Below, one piece after another: positions 9,109 to 15,694 of a stretch of 43,235 bases of DNA. Source of the stretch: a virus; the IMG/VR virus record IMGVR_UViG_3300027782_000147, positions 1 to 43,235 of that record. One strand, written 5' to 3'. Within the stretch, counting starts at the first letter, position 1; each line of letters starts with the position of its first letter. The notes beneath the pieces are model-generated. The model saw only the letters and a list, made by a program, of their open reading frames with translations. It did not search any database and was not told where the DNA came from. The position numbers and the translations under genes were made by a program.

Positions 9109-9109
9109 A

Positions 9110-9487
9110 TTAGTTTTTTCTTAGTCCAGTTCTCCAAGCGTGTTGAAGGTTTTCACTAGGTGTACACGCTTCAAGGTTAGAAACCGCATTGTTGTGCTTA
9201 TTGCCGTCAATGTGGTTAATTTGTAGGTTAGAGTTGGAATGTTCGTTCCAGTATATAAGTCCAAAAGTAATTGCAACAAGTTTATGTGCGTTTACATTAA
9301 ACCTAAACTTATTGTTGTGCAACTTAAACTGAAGATAGCCACTGTTGATGATAGTAGGCTTAACAAGCCGCTCAGGAAGCCTTCTGCCGTCACTTGTGGT
9401 CTTTGGGCAAGCCCTGAGCCGTCCAAGGCTTGAAATCTCGTACAAGCCCTTAAATTGCTCGATTGGTACTGGCTTCCATTCTTCCAT
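9110..9487 (-). CDS. HNH homing endonuclease with NUMOD4 domain
   Basis: This 125-aa protein has an N-terminal NUMOD4 DNA-recognition motif (WKPVPIEQFKGLYEISSLGRLR, residues 4-25) and an HNH nuclease core. H68 lies in NAHKLVAITF, the second motif is INHIDGNKHNN at 90-100 with N104, and SENLQHAWRTG ends the domain. Such free-standing enzymes cut DNA site-specifically and spread themselves among phages. It sits between tRNA-Thr (3' end 4 bases upstream) and the 418-aa gene (stop to start gap of 1 base), an insertion place typical for homing genes. All core HNH residues look intact. Confidence 0.9.
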   Translation of the reverse strand: MEEWKPVPIEQFKGLYEISSLGRLRACPKTTSDGRRLPERLVKPTIINSGYLQFKLHNNKFRFNVNAHKLVAITFGLIYWNEHSNSNLQINHIDGNKHNNAVSNLEACTPSENLQHAWRTGLRKN

Positions 9488-9491
9488 AAAG

Positions 9492-9566
9492 TGGGGCCGC
9501 AGGTCGGACTTGAACCGACAACCTACAGTTTACAAAACTGTTGCACAACCATTGTGCTACTGTGGC
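9492..9566 (-). tRNA. tRNA-Thr (anticodon UGU)
   Basis: The cloverleaf is complete on the minus strand. The acceptor stem is GCCACAG/CTGCGGC with one A-C mismatch at the fourth pair, the D stem is GCAC/GTGC, the anticodon stem ACAGT/ACTGT encloses TTTGTAA (anticodon TGT, reads ACA), the variable loop is AGGTT and the T arm is GTCGG-TTCAAGT-CCGAC. The discriminator base is C and the CCA tail is encoded (9492-9494). Its 5' end overlaps the end of a 39-codon gene by 10 bases. Confidence 0.9.
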
Positions 9567-9676
9567 GTGTATCTGTGCGTTGCAAAGCAACGCATCGCTT
9601 CAATTTTTTTAAGCCAGATAAAGTCTAGAGGGTCTGTGGACTCCTCTTCGTCTTCATCATTTGGCTCGGTTAGCAT
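9557..9676 (-). CDS. Acidic 39-aa mini-protein ending inside tRNA-Thr
   Basis: An ATG at 9676, overlapping the stop of the upstream 63-aa gene, opens 39 codons that end at a TAG whose bases are tRNA positions 8-10. The product begins MLTEPNDEDEEESTDPLDF, very acidic, and ends with a basic stretch. Half of the C-terminal codons lie in a perfect hairpin (9576-9594). The coding status is plausible because of the tight overlap and the acidic composition shared with other small genes here. It could equally be a chance frame in a tRNA leader. Confidence 0.4.
   Translation of the reverse strand: MLTEPNDEDEEESTDPLDFIWLKKIEAMRCFATHRYTPQ
9576..9594. other. Perfect 8-bp hairpin just upstream of tRNA-Thr
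   Basis: TGCGTTGC, AAA, GCAACGCA form a perfect stem with a 3-base loop. On the plus strand a T7 run follows 12 bases later (9604-9610), too far for a classic terminator. On the minus strand it lies 10 bases before the tRNA 5' end, where it could affect processing. Confidence 0.5.
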
Positions 9677-9861
9677 TTACAGGGCTTCTTCTTGCACTCT
9701 TTGCACTCTTTCTTCTTCGATTCGGACTTTTCGTGCTTCATACCTTCGCCTTCAGAACCATCATCGGCTGGCATTTTGGTATACTTAGGAATATCGAGAG
9801 CCTCGTGCATAGCATCGGGCTGTTTAAACTTAGACTTGTTAGGCTTGCTTGGCTTTTTCAT
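9670..9861 (-). CDS. Small basic protein with C-terminal cysteine cluster
   Basis: This 63-aa protein is read from the ATG at 9861 (MKKPSKPNKSKFK), which overlaps the upstream 161-aa gene by 23 bases. It is Lys-rich and ends in KKECKECKKKPCKC, four to five cysteines in CxxC-like spacing that could bind a metal or form disulfides. Function is unknown. The position upstream of the packaging genes and the overlapping starts show that it belongs to the same transcript. Confidence 0.6.
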   Translation of the reverse strand: MKKPSKPNKSKFKQPDAMHEALDIPKYTKMPADDGSEGEGMKHEKSESKKKECKECKKKPCKC

Positions 9862-10324
9862 AGGATTTAAATGCGGGTTTGCGAATGGTGTGGTTGTTAT
9901 TCTTGGTGTCAACTTCAACATACGAGTTCTTTGGAAGGGTTTTGTTGTTACGACAATTGACTAGAACCATAAACCCAGAGTCGTGTTCAACCATAACTGT
10001 GTTGAAGTTCTTGTAGCCATTTCTAACAACACGGCCTACCCACTTAGAGTTGTTTACCAACTTAACAAACTCTTCCTTGGACATAACACGACTTTCTTGC
10101 ATTGGAGGTTGAGTTTCAAGTTCTGTCTTAACTCTGAAGTACTCAGTCAGATACAAAACTCCAACATCCGTCCACCAGATGGTCTGAAGATGCTTAGGTT
10201 TCTTCGATTCTTCACGGAACCAGAGCCGCATACCCTCAAACTCGATGGCATCGTGGCGAACCGCCTTCAAATCGGACTTCAGCCAGCCGTTCTTCTCAAT
10301 CAGTTCGCTTTCTTTGATGTTCAT
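9839..10324 (-). CDS. Hypothetical protein at the head of the late operon
   Basis: This 161-aa protein is the first minus-strand gene below the 10.3-10.7 kb intergenic region. The N-terminal 60 residues are mixed helix and strand with several Trp and Tyr (MRLWFREESKK, IWWTDVGVLYL). The C-terminal half reads as a compact beta domain (WVGRVVRNGYKNFNTVMVEH, FMVLVNCRN). It is Lys/Asn-rich with pI on the basic side. I do not recognise a family; a regulator or DNA-associated protein is possible given its first place in the operon, but this is a guess. Confidence 0.65.
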   Translation of the reverse strand: MNIKESELIEKNGWLKSDLKAVRHDAIEFEGMRLWFREESKKPKHLQTIWWTDVGVLYLTEYFRVKTELETQPPMQESRVMSKEEFVKLVNNSKWVGRVVRNGYKNFNTVMVEHDSGFMVLVNCRNNKTLPKNSYVEVDTKNNNHTIRKPAFKSYEKAKQA

Positions 10325-10374
10325 ACCCCCAGATTACTCAATGAATACCTATGTCAACCCTATTGTATCGATAT

Positions 10375-10397
10375 ACTATTCTATGAGACTATTCTAT
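10375..10397. repeat. Tandem 10-bp direct repeat ACTATTCTAT
   Basis: Two exact copies (10375-10384 and 10388-10397) are separated by GAG, one helical turn plus 3 bases apart. They lie between the C-rich block and the start of the 161-aa gene, so they could be a protein-binding site controlling the late operon. Confidence 0.6.
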
Positions 10398-10400
10398 ATG

Positions 10401-10470
10401 TAGGAAATCCATAGCACCCCCCCCTAGGAAATCTGCTTCACCCCCCTAGGAAATAGATTTCCCCCTACCC
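10401..10470. repeat. Iteron-like C-rich repeat block matching the initiator gene
   Basis: Three copies of TAGGAAAT (starting 10401, 10425 and 10447) are interspersed with runs of 5-8 C. Read on the minus strand, 10470-10424 aligns with plus-strand 19351-19397 over about 47 bases with small gaps, and CCCTAGGAAATCTG at 10422-10435 is an exact inverted copy of 19341-19354. GGAAATAGATTTCC (10449-10462) is itself palindromic. This suggests recognition sites shared by the replication region and this locus. Confidence 0.7.
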
Positions 10471-10675
10471 AAAACACTAAACTAACAGATTCCGCTTGAC
10501 AGACATAACCAACAATCCCCCTAATAACCCCCTTCCTACACAGACTTATATGTCTTTTGCATATATAATGTGTGTGTTGTAATCCGTAGAAGAGGGGTGA
10601 GAAAAAGTGAGGAGAACCCCCGCCCCCCACTTGCGTGAGGAGCAGAGATTCTTTCTCACAATGCCGTGCCTGTAT

Positions 10676-10709
10676 CAACGCATCACTTACTGTCTAAGCA
10701 ACGCATCAC
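10676..10709. repeat. 11-bp direct repeat CAACGCATCAC
   Basis: Exact copies lie at 10676-10686 and 10699-10709, 23 bases apart, near the end of the 90-aa gene. A related CAACGCATC is seen at 9588-9596. They may be a second family of binding sites in the candidate origin region; chance is not excluded. Confidence 0.45.
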
Positions 10710-10738
10710 AATCAGGAGCAATGCCAATGCGATAACGC

Positions 10739-11011
10739 TCACTGACATTTCGCTTGGCGAATTGAACGCTTGGTACGCATCACATCAATCTTGGCGAGGA
10801 GCAGGTGAAGCCGTGCTTCGGTCACCGAGTCCTTAGCGTCATTGATTGCACGATACGCATCGGCCTTAGCCGCCACGAGTTCGTCTCGCATCGTGCGAAG
10901 CATTTTGCGTGCTTTGTAGTGAGCGTGATGAGCGATGCGGATTTGCTCGCATCGTTTTGCGAGCGTGGCCTTGGCTGGAACCGCCTTCACCATCTTGCCG
11001 TTGATGCTCAC
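10739..11011 (-). CDS. Small basic helical protein
   Basis: This 90-aa protein starts with GTG at 11011, overlapping the upstream stop as GTGA. It is almost entirely helical and Ala/Lys/Arg-rich (AKRCEQIRIAHHAHYKARKMLRTMR, AINDAKDSVTEARLHLLLAK), suggesting a DNA-binding or coiled-coil protein. It is second in the short operon from the promoter at 11520-11547. The base composition is clearly G/C-richer than the virion genes. No family is recognised. Confidence 0.6.
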   Translation of the reverse strand: MSINGKMVKAVPAKATLAKRCEQIRIAHHAHYKARKMLRTMRDELVAAKADAYRAINDAKDSVTEARLHLLLAKIDVMRTKRSIRQAKCQ

Positions 11012-11436
11012 TTGGAATCGGCCTTGATGTAAGGCGTGAGGATTGCGGCGGCGGTGACGATGTTGCGAACAGTCTTCATCTCGGCCAATGCGGCCTTGCG
11101 AACCTTGCTCACATTAATCTTCGGAGCCTTCGACTTTTTCTTAGCGGCGATAACGCTGGTCACGCCCTTGATGAGTTTGCCATCGCCTTCGGCCTTCGCC
11201 TGATTGGCGGCGGCCTTGATGGTCTTCAACAATTCGGGCAGAGTCTTGCCGATGTTGAGAACCCAAGCGAAGCACTCTTCGTCAGTGATTACCTTTTCGT
11301 TCAGGAGTCGTTCCTGTCCGACCTTGTGCGTCTTGCCGCCGACGAACTCAGCGAGAGGCGTGAGCGTCTCACCGAATTGTTTTGCAGTGAGCGTGGCCTT
11401 CGTGGCCTTGCTCTTACCGACAGTTTTCTTTTTCAT
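11008..11436 (-). CDS. Lysine/alanine-rich basic protein, first gene after promoter P1
   Basis: This 142-aa protein begins MKKKTVGKSKATKATLTAKQ and is rich in Lys and Ala throughout (IKAAANQAKAEG, VIAAKKKSKAPKIN). The central part has an acidic helix (LLNEKVITDEECFAWVLNIG). The composition resembles histone-like or nucleoid-associated phage proteins, but no specific domain is seen. It is the first gene behind the promoter at 11520-11547, with a leader of about 75 bases, and is followed by the 90-aa gene with a GTGA overlap. Confidence 0.6.
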   Translation of the reverse strand: MKKKTVGKSKATKATLTAKQFGETLTPLAEFVGGKTHKVGQERLLNEKVITDEECFAWVLNIGKTLPELLKTIKAAANQAKAEGDGKLIKGVTSVIAAKKKSKAPKINVSKVRKAALAEMKTVRNIVTAAAILTPYIKADSK

Positions 11437-11519
11437 ACTGGTTGATAACCATCACCGCACTTGTTGTTGGTTCGTGCGGGTACTCGCTCGTGCGTCAGTG
11501 CCGTAGCGGGTACACATTC

Positions 11520-11547
11520 ATTATATCCGAAACTATTTGCCGAGAAA
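11520..11547 (-). promoter_or_regulatory. Promoter P1 (TATAAT, 16-bp spacer, TTTCTC)
   Basis: On the minus strand TTTCTC (11547-11542) is followed after 16 bases by a perfect TATAAT (11525-11520) and then GAATGT. The same arrangement, spacing and flanks (TTCGG before and ATGT after the -10) occur at 17226-17253. It drives the 142-aa and 90-aa genes. The -35 hexamer differs from TTGACA, so a different sigma preference or an activator is possible. Confidence 0.75.
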
Positions 11548-11642
11548 GTGAAAGTGGGCAACAGGGTGTTTGATGTCCTGCTACCCACTGCTTGGTGCTC
11601 AGTAAAACCTGATGGCACGCAAGATTTTTGCCTTAATTGAAA

Positions 11643-11656
11643 CTCACTTGCGTGAG
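11643..11656 (-). terminator. Short hairpin, possible weak terminator
   Basis: CTCAC-TTGC-GTGAG forms a 5-bp stem with T-rich bases on both sides. On the minus strand it lies between the end of the 62-aa gene (11708) and promoter P1, where an upstream transcript would be expected to end. The stem is short. The motif CACTTGCGTGAG recurs at 10629-10640. Confidence 0.35.
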
Positions 11657-11707
11657 ATTTTAATGAGGGCGATTAACCAGAGCGTAACTACCACTACCTC
11701 TACTGCG

Positions 11708-11896
11708 TTAGGCATTCTTCTTATGATAGAGATACCTGCTACGCATATAGATGGACATACAAGGCTTGCAATACGATGACAGGTACTTGGTCACATTGCT
11801 AAGCACATAGAACGATTCGTTCTGCTTAGTCTTGCGACACATAGCACAGCATCTGTATCCAGCCCTATGTCGTGCCTTGCGAGGATAGATGCTCAC
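11708..11896 (-). CDS. Small zinc-ribbon-like protein
   Basis: This 62-aa protein is read from GTG at 11896, overlapping the preceding stop as GTGA. It carries two cysteine pairs, CCAMC near residues 16-20 and YCKPC near 42-46, separated by about 25 residues, plus an Arg/Tyr-rich basic C-terminus (MRSRYLYHKK). The pattern fits a small zinc ribbon, as in phage HNH-like or transcription-linked mini-proteins, but no HNH residues are present. Function is unknown. Confidence 0.6.
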   Translation of the reverse strand: MSIYPRKARHRAGYRCCAMCRKTKQNESFYVLSNVTKYLSSYCKPCMSIYMRSRYLYHKKNA

Positions 11897-12345
11897 GACT
11901 CGGTATTCTTGTGTGTGCTGAATGGCACACGCTTGGACAAACGCTCGATGACCTCTTTGACATCAGAGTCGTAACGCTTGTTCGTGGTATTAATCCAGCA
12001 CTTCTGGAAGTACGAATCCCACTGCGTCCTCGTCTTGTGAGAAACATTGGTGGTAAGTCCCCAATAAGTTACCACATCAGCGAGTGAGTGGCGGTAACCA
12101 TACTGAATACCATCAACAGTTTCCCAGTAGTGAGCGTGATGAGCCATCATATCGAGCAGTGCGATACGCCTCGCACACTCAATAAGTTTGACATCTGTCA
12201 TCTCACCATCGATGTCGTGTTGCAGACCCATCTGATAGAACACAAACGACTGAGCACGAGGCAACCAATGGAGCGAGCCATCGGCTTGCGTGTACTCAAT
12301 CAACTTGCGGTCGATACCTTCAGCGAATTCGAAGTCGAGGCTCAC
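11893..12345 (-). CDS. Hypothetical 150-aa protein
   Basis: Read from GTG at 12345 (GTGA overlap with the upstream stop), the protein is soluble, acidic at the N-terminus and His/Tyr-rich in the centre (DMMAHHAHYWETVDGIQYGYRH). Residues 75-110 read as helix followed by a Trp-containing segment. I do not recognise a family and see no catalytic signature. It is chained to its neighbours on both sides by GTGA overlaps, so it is co-translated in the middle minus-strand block. Confidence 0.6.
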   Translation of the reverse strand: MSLDFEFAEGIDRKLIEYTQADGSLHWLPRAQSFVFYQMGLQHDIDGEMTDVKLIECARRIALLDMMAHHAHYWETVDGIQYGYRHSLADVVTYWGLTTNVSHKTRTQWDSYFQKCWINTTNKRYDSDVKEVIERLSKRVPFSTHKNTES

Positions 12346-12542
12346 GAGTGTGTGTATCCGTCTGCTTCGATGCCGAAGACCATCTTCGCACCAGTGTTAG
12401 GGCCAGTGACAGCAATCAAAATGCATTGCTCTGCGGGGAGTTTGTGAATGGATGAGTAGTCTAATACCCAGCCACAATTCACCAACTTGATGAGTGCTTC
12501 CAACTGCTCGTTAGTGAGCGACACTGCGTTAATCGTAATCAT
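12342..12542 (-). CDS. Hypothetical 66-aa protein
   Basis: This small protein starts with ATG at 12542 and contains an N-terminal helix (LTNEQLEALIKLVNCGWVL) and a beta-like C-terminal half (CILIAVTGPNTGAKMVFGI). No known domain. A hairpin at 12553-12582 lies in its leader, directly behind the DUF932 gene. Confidence 0.5.
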   Translation of the reverse strand: MITINAVSLTNEQLEALIKLVNCGWVLDYSSIHKLPAEQCILIAVTGPNTGAKMVFGIEADGYTHS

Positions 12543-12552
12543 AGTGATAGGA

Positions 12553-12582
12553 GGGACTCACCACCTTGCGATGATGAGTCCC
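12553..12582. other. Hairpin between DUF932 gene and the 66-aa gene
   Basis: GGGACTCA (12553-12560) and TGAGTCCC (12575-12582) form a perfect 8-bp stem with a 14-base loop. No T-run follows on the minus strand, so a plain intrinsic terminator is unlikely. It may act as an attenuator or RNA-processing site shaping expression after the DUF932 gene. Confidence 0.5.
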
Positions 12583-12589
12583 AGCGTTA

Positions 12590-13531
12590 TCAGTTGCTAC
12601 GAACCTCGTCAGGAGAGGCGATGAGGTTTATGAACTCATCGTGACTCGTGGTGGCGTGGTGCAGTGCGTGGAGAACCTGAGACGAAGTGCGGTTCGTCAT
12701 CTCGTACTTCTGCTCGCTGAACTGATGCGTGAGCACCTGCGTGTGAGCGTTGTACAAGTTCCACAAATTACGGGCCTTGTCGGCATCGTAATTAGGAACA
12801 GACCACACATCGTGGACACGCTTGCGAACGGATGCACCAAGGTAACCTCGGTTCACCATATTCTCGATAGCGTTCCAACCCTGCTGTTGCGTGAGCGGGA
12901 TGTTGGCGAGGTTCTGCCAGACAGTGCGAAGCGAAGACCATTCGCTCATCGCTTGGATGACGACATCGTTGACGAACTCATAGTTCACATTGGAGGTGTG
13001 ACGCACAGAGAACATCATATCCTCACGGAAGGATGTCATACCATTCGTGCAGATGAGACGAAGAGCACCGACAGAAATCGAAGAGCGGCTAGTGCCGTCA
13101 AACGAGTTCTTAGCGGTGATTCGCAACGCAACGATATCACCCTTGCGAGTGATGTCTGCCTTCTCAGTGGCGAAGTCGAACTGCATATGAGTGCGAGCAC
13201 CACGGCGAGTCACGATGGACTGGAACGCAGTAGGCGACAGACCATTCTGTTCGAAGCCAGTGCGGATGGTGCGTTCGAACACATCGTTCTGAATGATGCC
13301 GTACTTATCGGAAGTCTTTCCGATGATGACACCATTGTCGCACCGCTGATTGCCCCAGCAATTCGCAGGAACGCCATTAGCCGTATAGAGCGGCACAGAG
13401 CGAACGGAATAGTTGTGGGCGTTGGAACCCGAAGTAACCTTCGGGCTGTTGGCGTGATGCATTTCTACTTCACGCTCGTATTGCTGACGGATTAGAGACA
13501 GGTCAGCGGCTGTCTGGATGCTGTGTAGCAT
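12590..13531 (-). CDS. DUF932-family protein (phage/plasmid-like)
   Basis: This 313-aa protein matches the DUF932 family found on phages and plasmids. The recognisable parts are an N-terminal segment setting up a response fold (DKYGIIQNDVFERTI), then MQFDFATEKADITRKGDIVALRITAKNSFDGT, and the most conserved stretch, ALRLICTNGM near residue 180. The C-terminal 120 residues are helical. The molecular function of the family is not established; it is often near recombination or replication genes. The leader (13532-13632) shows no clear promoter. The start ATG at 13531 follows ACATACT, without Shine-Dalgarno. Confidence 0.85.
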   Translation of the reverse strand: MLHSIQTAADLSLIRQQYEREVEMHHANSPKVTSGSNAHNYSVRSVPLYTANGVPANCWGNQRCDNGVIIGKTSDKYGIIQNDVFERTIRTGFEQNGLSPTAFQSIVTRRGARTHMQFDFATEKADITRKGDIVALRITAKNSFDGTSRSSISVGALRLICTNGMTSFREDMMFSVRHTSNVNYEFVNDVVIQAMSEWSSLRTVWQNLANIPLTQQQGWNAIENMVNRGYLGASVRKRVHDVWSVPNYDADKARNLWNLYNAHTQVLTHQFSEQKYEMTNRTSSQVLHALHHATTSHDEFINLIASPDEVRSN

Positions 13532-13632
13532 AGTATGTGTTTCGTTTTGGTTTATGTGCTACTTGGCGTTGGAACCTGACGCAATTCCTTCGCTTTTCGC
13601 ACAAAGTTTTGGACGGAATAAATTACTCTGGG

Positions 13633-13884
13633 TTAAAGAGTAATGTGGTTAAGGAGAGCGTCTACTTCGTGTTCGCTCTGGCAGTTGGCATTGATGACGC
13701 TCATCACCCTGCTGGATACACCAACATCAACCTTACGCCACGCTCGTGAAGCGGCGGCGATGTCGATGAAGATGTTTCCGCTACCGCTCAGTGATGCAGG
13801 AGGATAATCCTCACGCTGAATGGTTTCTGGAATCTCCAACATTGAGACGAGTTCAGCGAGACGCTTTGCAGATACCTTGGACAT
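13633..13884 (-). CDS. Hypothetical 83-aa protein
   Basis: Read from the ATG at 13884 (MSKVSAKRLAELVSM), one base after the stop of the 266-aa gene upstream. The N-terminus is a short helix, followed by a Pro/Ser/Gly-containing linker and a helical C-terminal half (AAASRAWRKVDVGVSSRVMSV). Nothing identifies a family. Spacing shows it is in the same transcript as the 266-aa acidic protein. Confidence 0.5.
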   Translation of the reverse strand: MSKVSAKRLAELVSMLEIPETIQREDYPPASLSGSGNIFIDIAAASRAWRKVDVGVSSRVMSVINANCQSEHEVDALLNHITL

Positions 13885-13885
13885 A

Positions 13886-14686
13886 TTACTTAGTCTCCTT
13901 GGTCTGTTCGTATGCGGAGGCGAGGAACTCACCGAGCACAATCTTGACGCAGTGACGAGTGTTCTCGTTATACCAATTGTCCCACTGCTCACCGAACTTG
14001 GCTGTCATCTGCTCACGGATGAGTACATCGAGTTTGATTTCGATTTCGTCATCGATGCAGTTGCGAGCGTTGGCGTTTTCAGTCTCACGAGCCTCAGACA
14101 GCGTGGACTTGAAGAGAGACTTGACTTCATCTTTGAGCATCTGCGTGAACCAATCACGCTTCAACTCGCTGATGACTTCATCGCTCAGGTCGCTACGCTT
14201 CATCACATCGTCATCAGACATCTGCTCCGACTGGAGCATCAGGTCATCGATATCGATATCATCGCTGGTGAGCAGACAGTTGTCGCTGACTACATCAGAC
14301 CAATCAATCTTGTCCACGACCTTGTCAGCGACCTTGTCCCAATCGATAGCCTCACGCAGTTCGTAGTCCCAATCTTTATTGCTGATGGCATCATCGAGTG
14401 CATCACTGATGCTGTCGGTGAAGTCGTGATTCTCAATCGCTTCACTTACAAGCGTATCGAAGTCGAACGACTCCTCAGTTGCTTCACGAACGATGGTCTG
14501 GAAGTGCTCATCGTGACTCTTCTTGCTCATACCAGCCAGCGAGATGCTGTCGGTCTTAAGCAAACCTTTGAGGTGATGAACATCCTGTTCCAATCCCATA
14601 ATACGCATCTCTAAGTCGAGAAGCGTGTGCTCTGCCTTGCTCGCTGGTAGGAACCAAGCGAGGAGTTTACCAATCATTTGTTTCAT
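13886..14686 (-). CDS. Large acidic protein with predicted coiled coil
   Basis: This 266-aa protein has an N-terminal hydrophobic helix (MIGKLLAWFLP, residues 4-14), a short coiled coil (LLDLEMRIMGLEQDVHHLKG) and then a long stretch rich in Asp, Glu and Ser with repeated short helices of the form AIENHDFTDSISDALDDAISN. Such highly acidic phage proteins sometimes mimic DNA or bind host nucleic-acid enzymes; this is only a compositional inference. It lies inside the unknown middle block between the DUF932 gene and a zinc-finger-like gene. No enzymatic motif is visible. Confidence 0.6.
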   Translation of the reverse strand: MKQMIGKLLAWFLPASKAEHTLLDLEMRIMGLEQDVHHLKGLLKTDSISLAGMSKKSHDEHFQTIVREATEESFDFDTLVSEAIENHDFTDSISDALDDAISNKDWDYELREAIDWDKVADKVVDKIDWSDVVSDNCLLTSDDIDIDDLMLQSEQMSDDDVMKRSDLSDEVISELKRDWFTQMLKDEVKSLFKSTLSEARETENANARNCIDDEIEIKLDVLIREQMTAKFGEQWDNWYNENTRHCVKIVLGEFLASAYEQTKETK

Positions 14687-14696
14687 ATGCGTTGTG

Positions 14697-14891
14697 TTAT
14701 TTGTTTCGTTTCGTTTCGGTTTGCTCGTTCAGCGTTACTACCCTGTTAGGTTGGGCGGGGTTCACGCTGTCGGAGTTTTTGGTTTCCTCAGTTGCCTGAG
14801 AAAGAAAAGTGGAAAGAAGAACTTCGTGTTCTTCCTCCCACTGAGACAGACGAGATTTATTCGTCTGGGTTGATAGGCTCTTCCGCTTCAT
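14697..14891 (-). CDS. Possible 64-aa acidic/polar protein
   Basis: An ATG at 14891 opens MKRKSLSTQTNKSRLSQWEE and the frame runs to 14697, 10 bases before the next start. It overlaps the end of the better supported 59-aa gene by 35 bases in another frame, and it contains the hairpin at 14816-14834. The composition (Glu, Thr, Asn, Gln) is unremarkable. Coding is uncertain; the alternative is an untranslated spacer. Confidence 0.35.
   Translation of the reverse strand: MKRKSLSTQTNKSRLSQWEEEHEVLLSTFLSQATEETKNSDSVNPAQPNRVVTLNEQTETKRNK
14816..14834 (-). terminator. 7-bp hairpin followed by T-rich bases on the minus strand
   Basis: GAAGAAC-TTCGT-GTTCTTC is a perfect 7-bp stem with a 5-base loop. 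On the minus strand it is followed by TTTCCACTTTTCTTTC, so a weak intrinsic terminator after the 59-aa gene is possible. Confidence 0.4.
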
Positions 14892-15036
14892 ATGCAGTGA
14901 AGATGTCGGGTCGATATAGACGCAACTTTTTCTCCTTACAGTCTTCGCAGACTTTGCAGAGAGGGATTCCGTATCCATCAGTTAGCCAATACCAATGCTT
15001 ATGGCTTTCGCAGGAGCACTGATTAGGATTGCTCAT
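14857..15036 (-). CDS. Small zinc-finger-like phage protein
   Basis: A 59-aa protein read from ATG at 15036, overlapping the stop of the 85-aa gene as ATGA. It has CSCE at residues 7-10 and CKVCEDCK at 27-34, so four or five cysteines are placed for one zinc site. It then has KKLRLYRPDIFTAYEAEEP and ends in PDE. The C-terminal RPDIF-Y-EPI pattern is familiar from small phage zinc proteins of unknown role. The gene is short but the motif makes it convincing. Confidence 0.7.
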   Translation of the reverse strand: MSNPNQCSCESHKHWYWLTDGYGIPLCKVCEDCKEKKLRLYRPDIFTAYEAEEPINPDE

Positions 15037-15290
15037 CGTTTAAGCCCGAAGTTTTTGCCGAGTGCATACTCGGCAGTCCTCACATACTCACCGCCAAGTT
15101 TGTTGGCGATGGTACGGAGTTCTTCGACTCGAAACTTTACATTGCTGTAAATGATATCGAGTTGCTTATCGCTGTGCTCGTTGCGAATAGGATGGTGGTC
15201 ATCGAGCCAAGTTGATTGGTGATTGAGCCACTTATCTTCCGCATCGAGGAACTCGCTTAAAGCACGATGGAATTCAGCATCAGTACTCAC
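15033..15290 (-). CDS. Hypothetical helical 85-aa protein
   Basis: Read from GTG at 15290 (GTGA overlap with the upstream stop). Helical, acidic in the N-terminal half (EFLDAEDKWLNHQSTWLDDHH) and basic at the C-terminus (YALGKNFGLKR). No recognised domain. It is chained by overlaps to the 135-aa gene before it and the 59-aa zinc protein after it. Confidence 0.55.
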   Translation of the reverse strand: MSTDAEFHRALSEFLDAEDKWLNHQSTWLDDHHPIRNEHSDKQLDIIYSNVKFRVEELRTIANKLGGEYVRTAEYALGKNFGLKR

Positions 15291-15694
15291 GAGCGGACTC
15301 CTTTCTTGATTGCATCAGAGAGAGCAGACCTAACGAATTCATTAACAGACATAGAGTTGCTCTTCGCAAACTCTCTGCACTGTGTGTAGAATTCAAAGTC
15401 TTTCTCAATCCAAGGGCTACCGCACCACATCACTTGTATGTGCGTAGGTCTTCCAAGCGATGTGGAGTGTGCTCGAAGTGCTCTCTGATAATTATGCAGT
15501 TTTGCTCGATTAGCATTTCTGTAATCGGCAGTATACTTAACCCTGCGAGAGAGTCGTTCCTGCATAATCAGTTTGCACTTATCGCACTCACACTTGCTAA
15601 CTCGGTGAACGATATCGCCATCAGTCCAATATCGCTTAGTGGGGTTAGCAACAACCGCTTCGTATGCCTGAGGGAACAACCTTTCGTGTTTCAC
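15287..15694 (-). CDS. Hypothetical protein with CxCxxC cluster and ribbon-helix-helix-like C-terminus
   Basis: This 135-aa protein starts with GTG at 15694, overlapping the gp88-type gene stop. Near residues 34-40 it has CECDKCK, a possible metal site, followed by a basic Tyr/Arg/Asn-rich helix (KYTADYRNANRAKLHNYQRALRA). The last 30 residues (SMSVNEFVRSALSDAIKK) read like the helix pair of a ribbon-helix-helix DNA-binding domain. A regulator is therefore plausible, at modest confidence. Confidence 0.5.
   Translation of the reverse strand: MKHERLFPQAYEAVVANPTKRYWTDGDIVHRVSKCECDKCKLIMQERLSRRVKYTADYRNANRAKLHNYQRALRAHSTSLGRPTHIQVMWCGSPWIEKDFEFYTQCREFAKSNSMSVNEFVRSALSDAIKKGVRS

Larger units (their letters stand above)
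10325..10738. other. 414-bp intergenic region, candidate replication origin / control region
   Basis: No convincing gene lies here. The stretch holds two tandem 10-mers (10375-10397), the palindrome TATCGATA (10366-10373), a C-rich block with repeated CCTAGGAAAT units (10401-10470) that is an inverted imperfect copy of a stretch inside the initiator gene, a TTGACA at 10496 and a TATAAT at 10564 (not at mutual promoter spacing), a C-rich tract at 10617-10628 and an 11-bp direct repeat (10676-10709). Dense repeats and A/T-rich islands between C-tracts are what an origin or a regulatory hub would show. Confidence 0.55.

Noticed and set aside
10564-10569. TATAAT on the plus strand in the intergenic region
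   Set aside because: No -35 at proper distance, and a plus transcript would run antisense into the 90-aa and 142-aa genes. It may just be an A/T-rich origin element.
10424-10678. 84-codon minus-strand frame in the intergenic region
   Set aside because: It runs through the C-rich repeat block, gives a Gly/Cys/Ser-rich unlikely protein and has no operon coupling. The repeats explain the stretch better.
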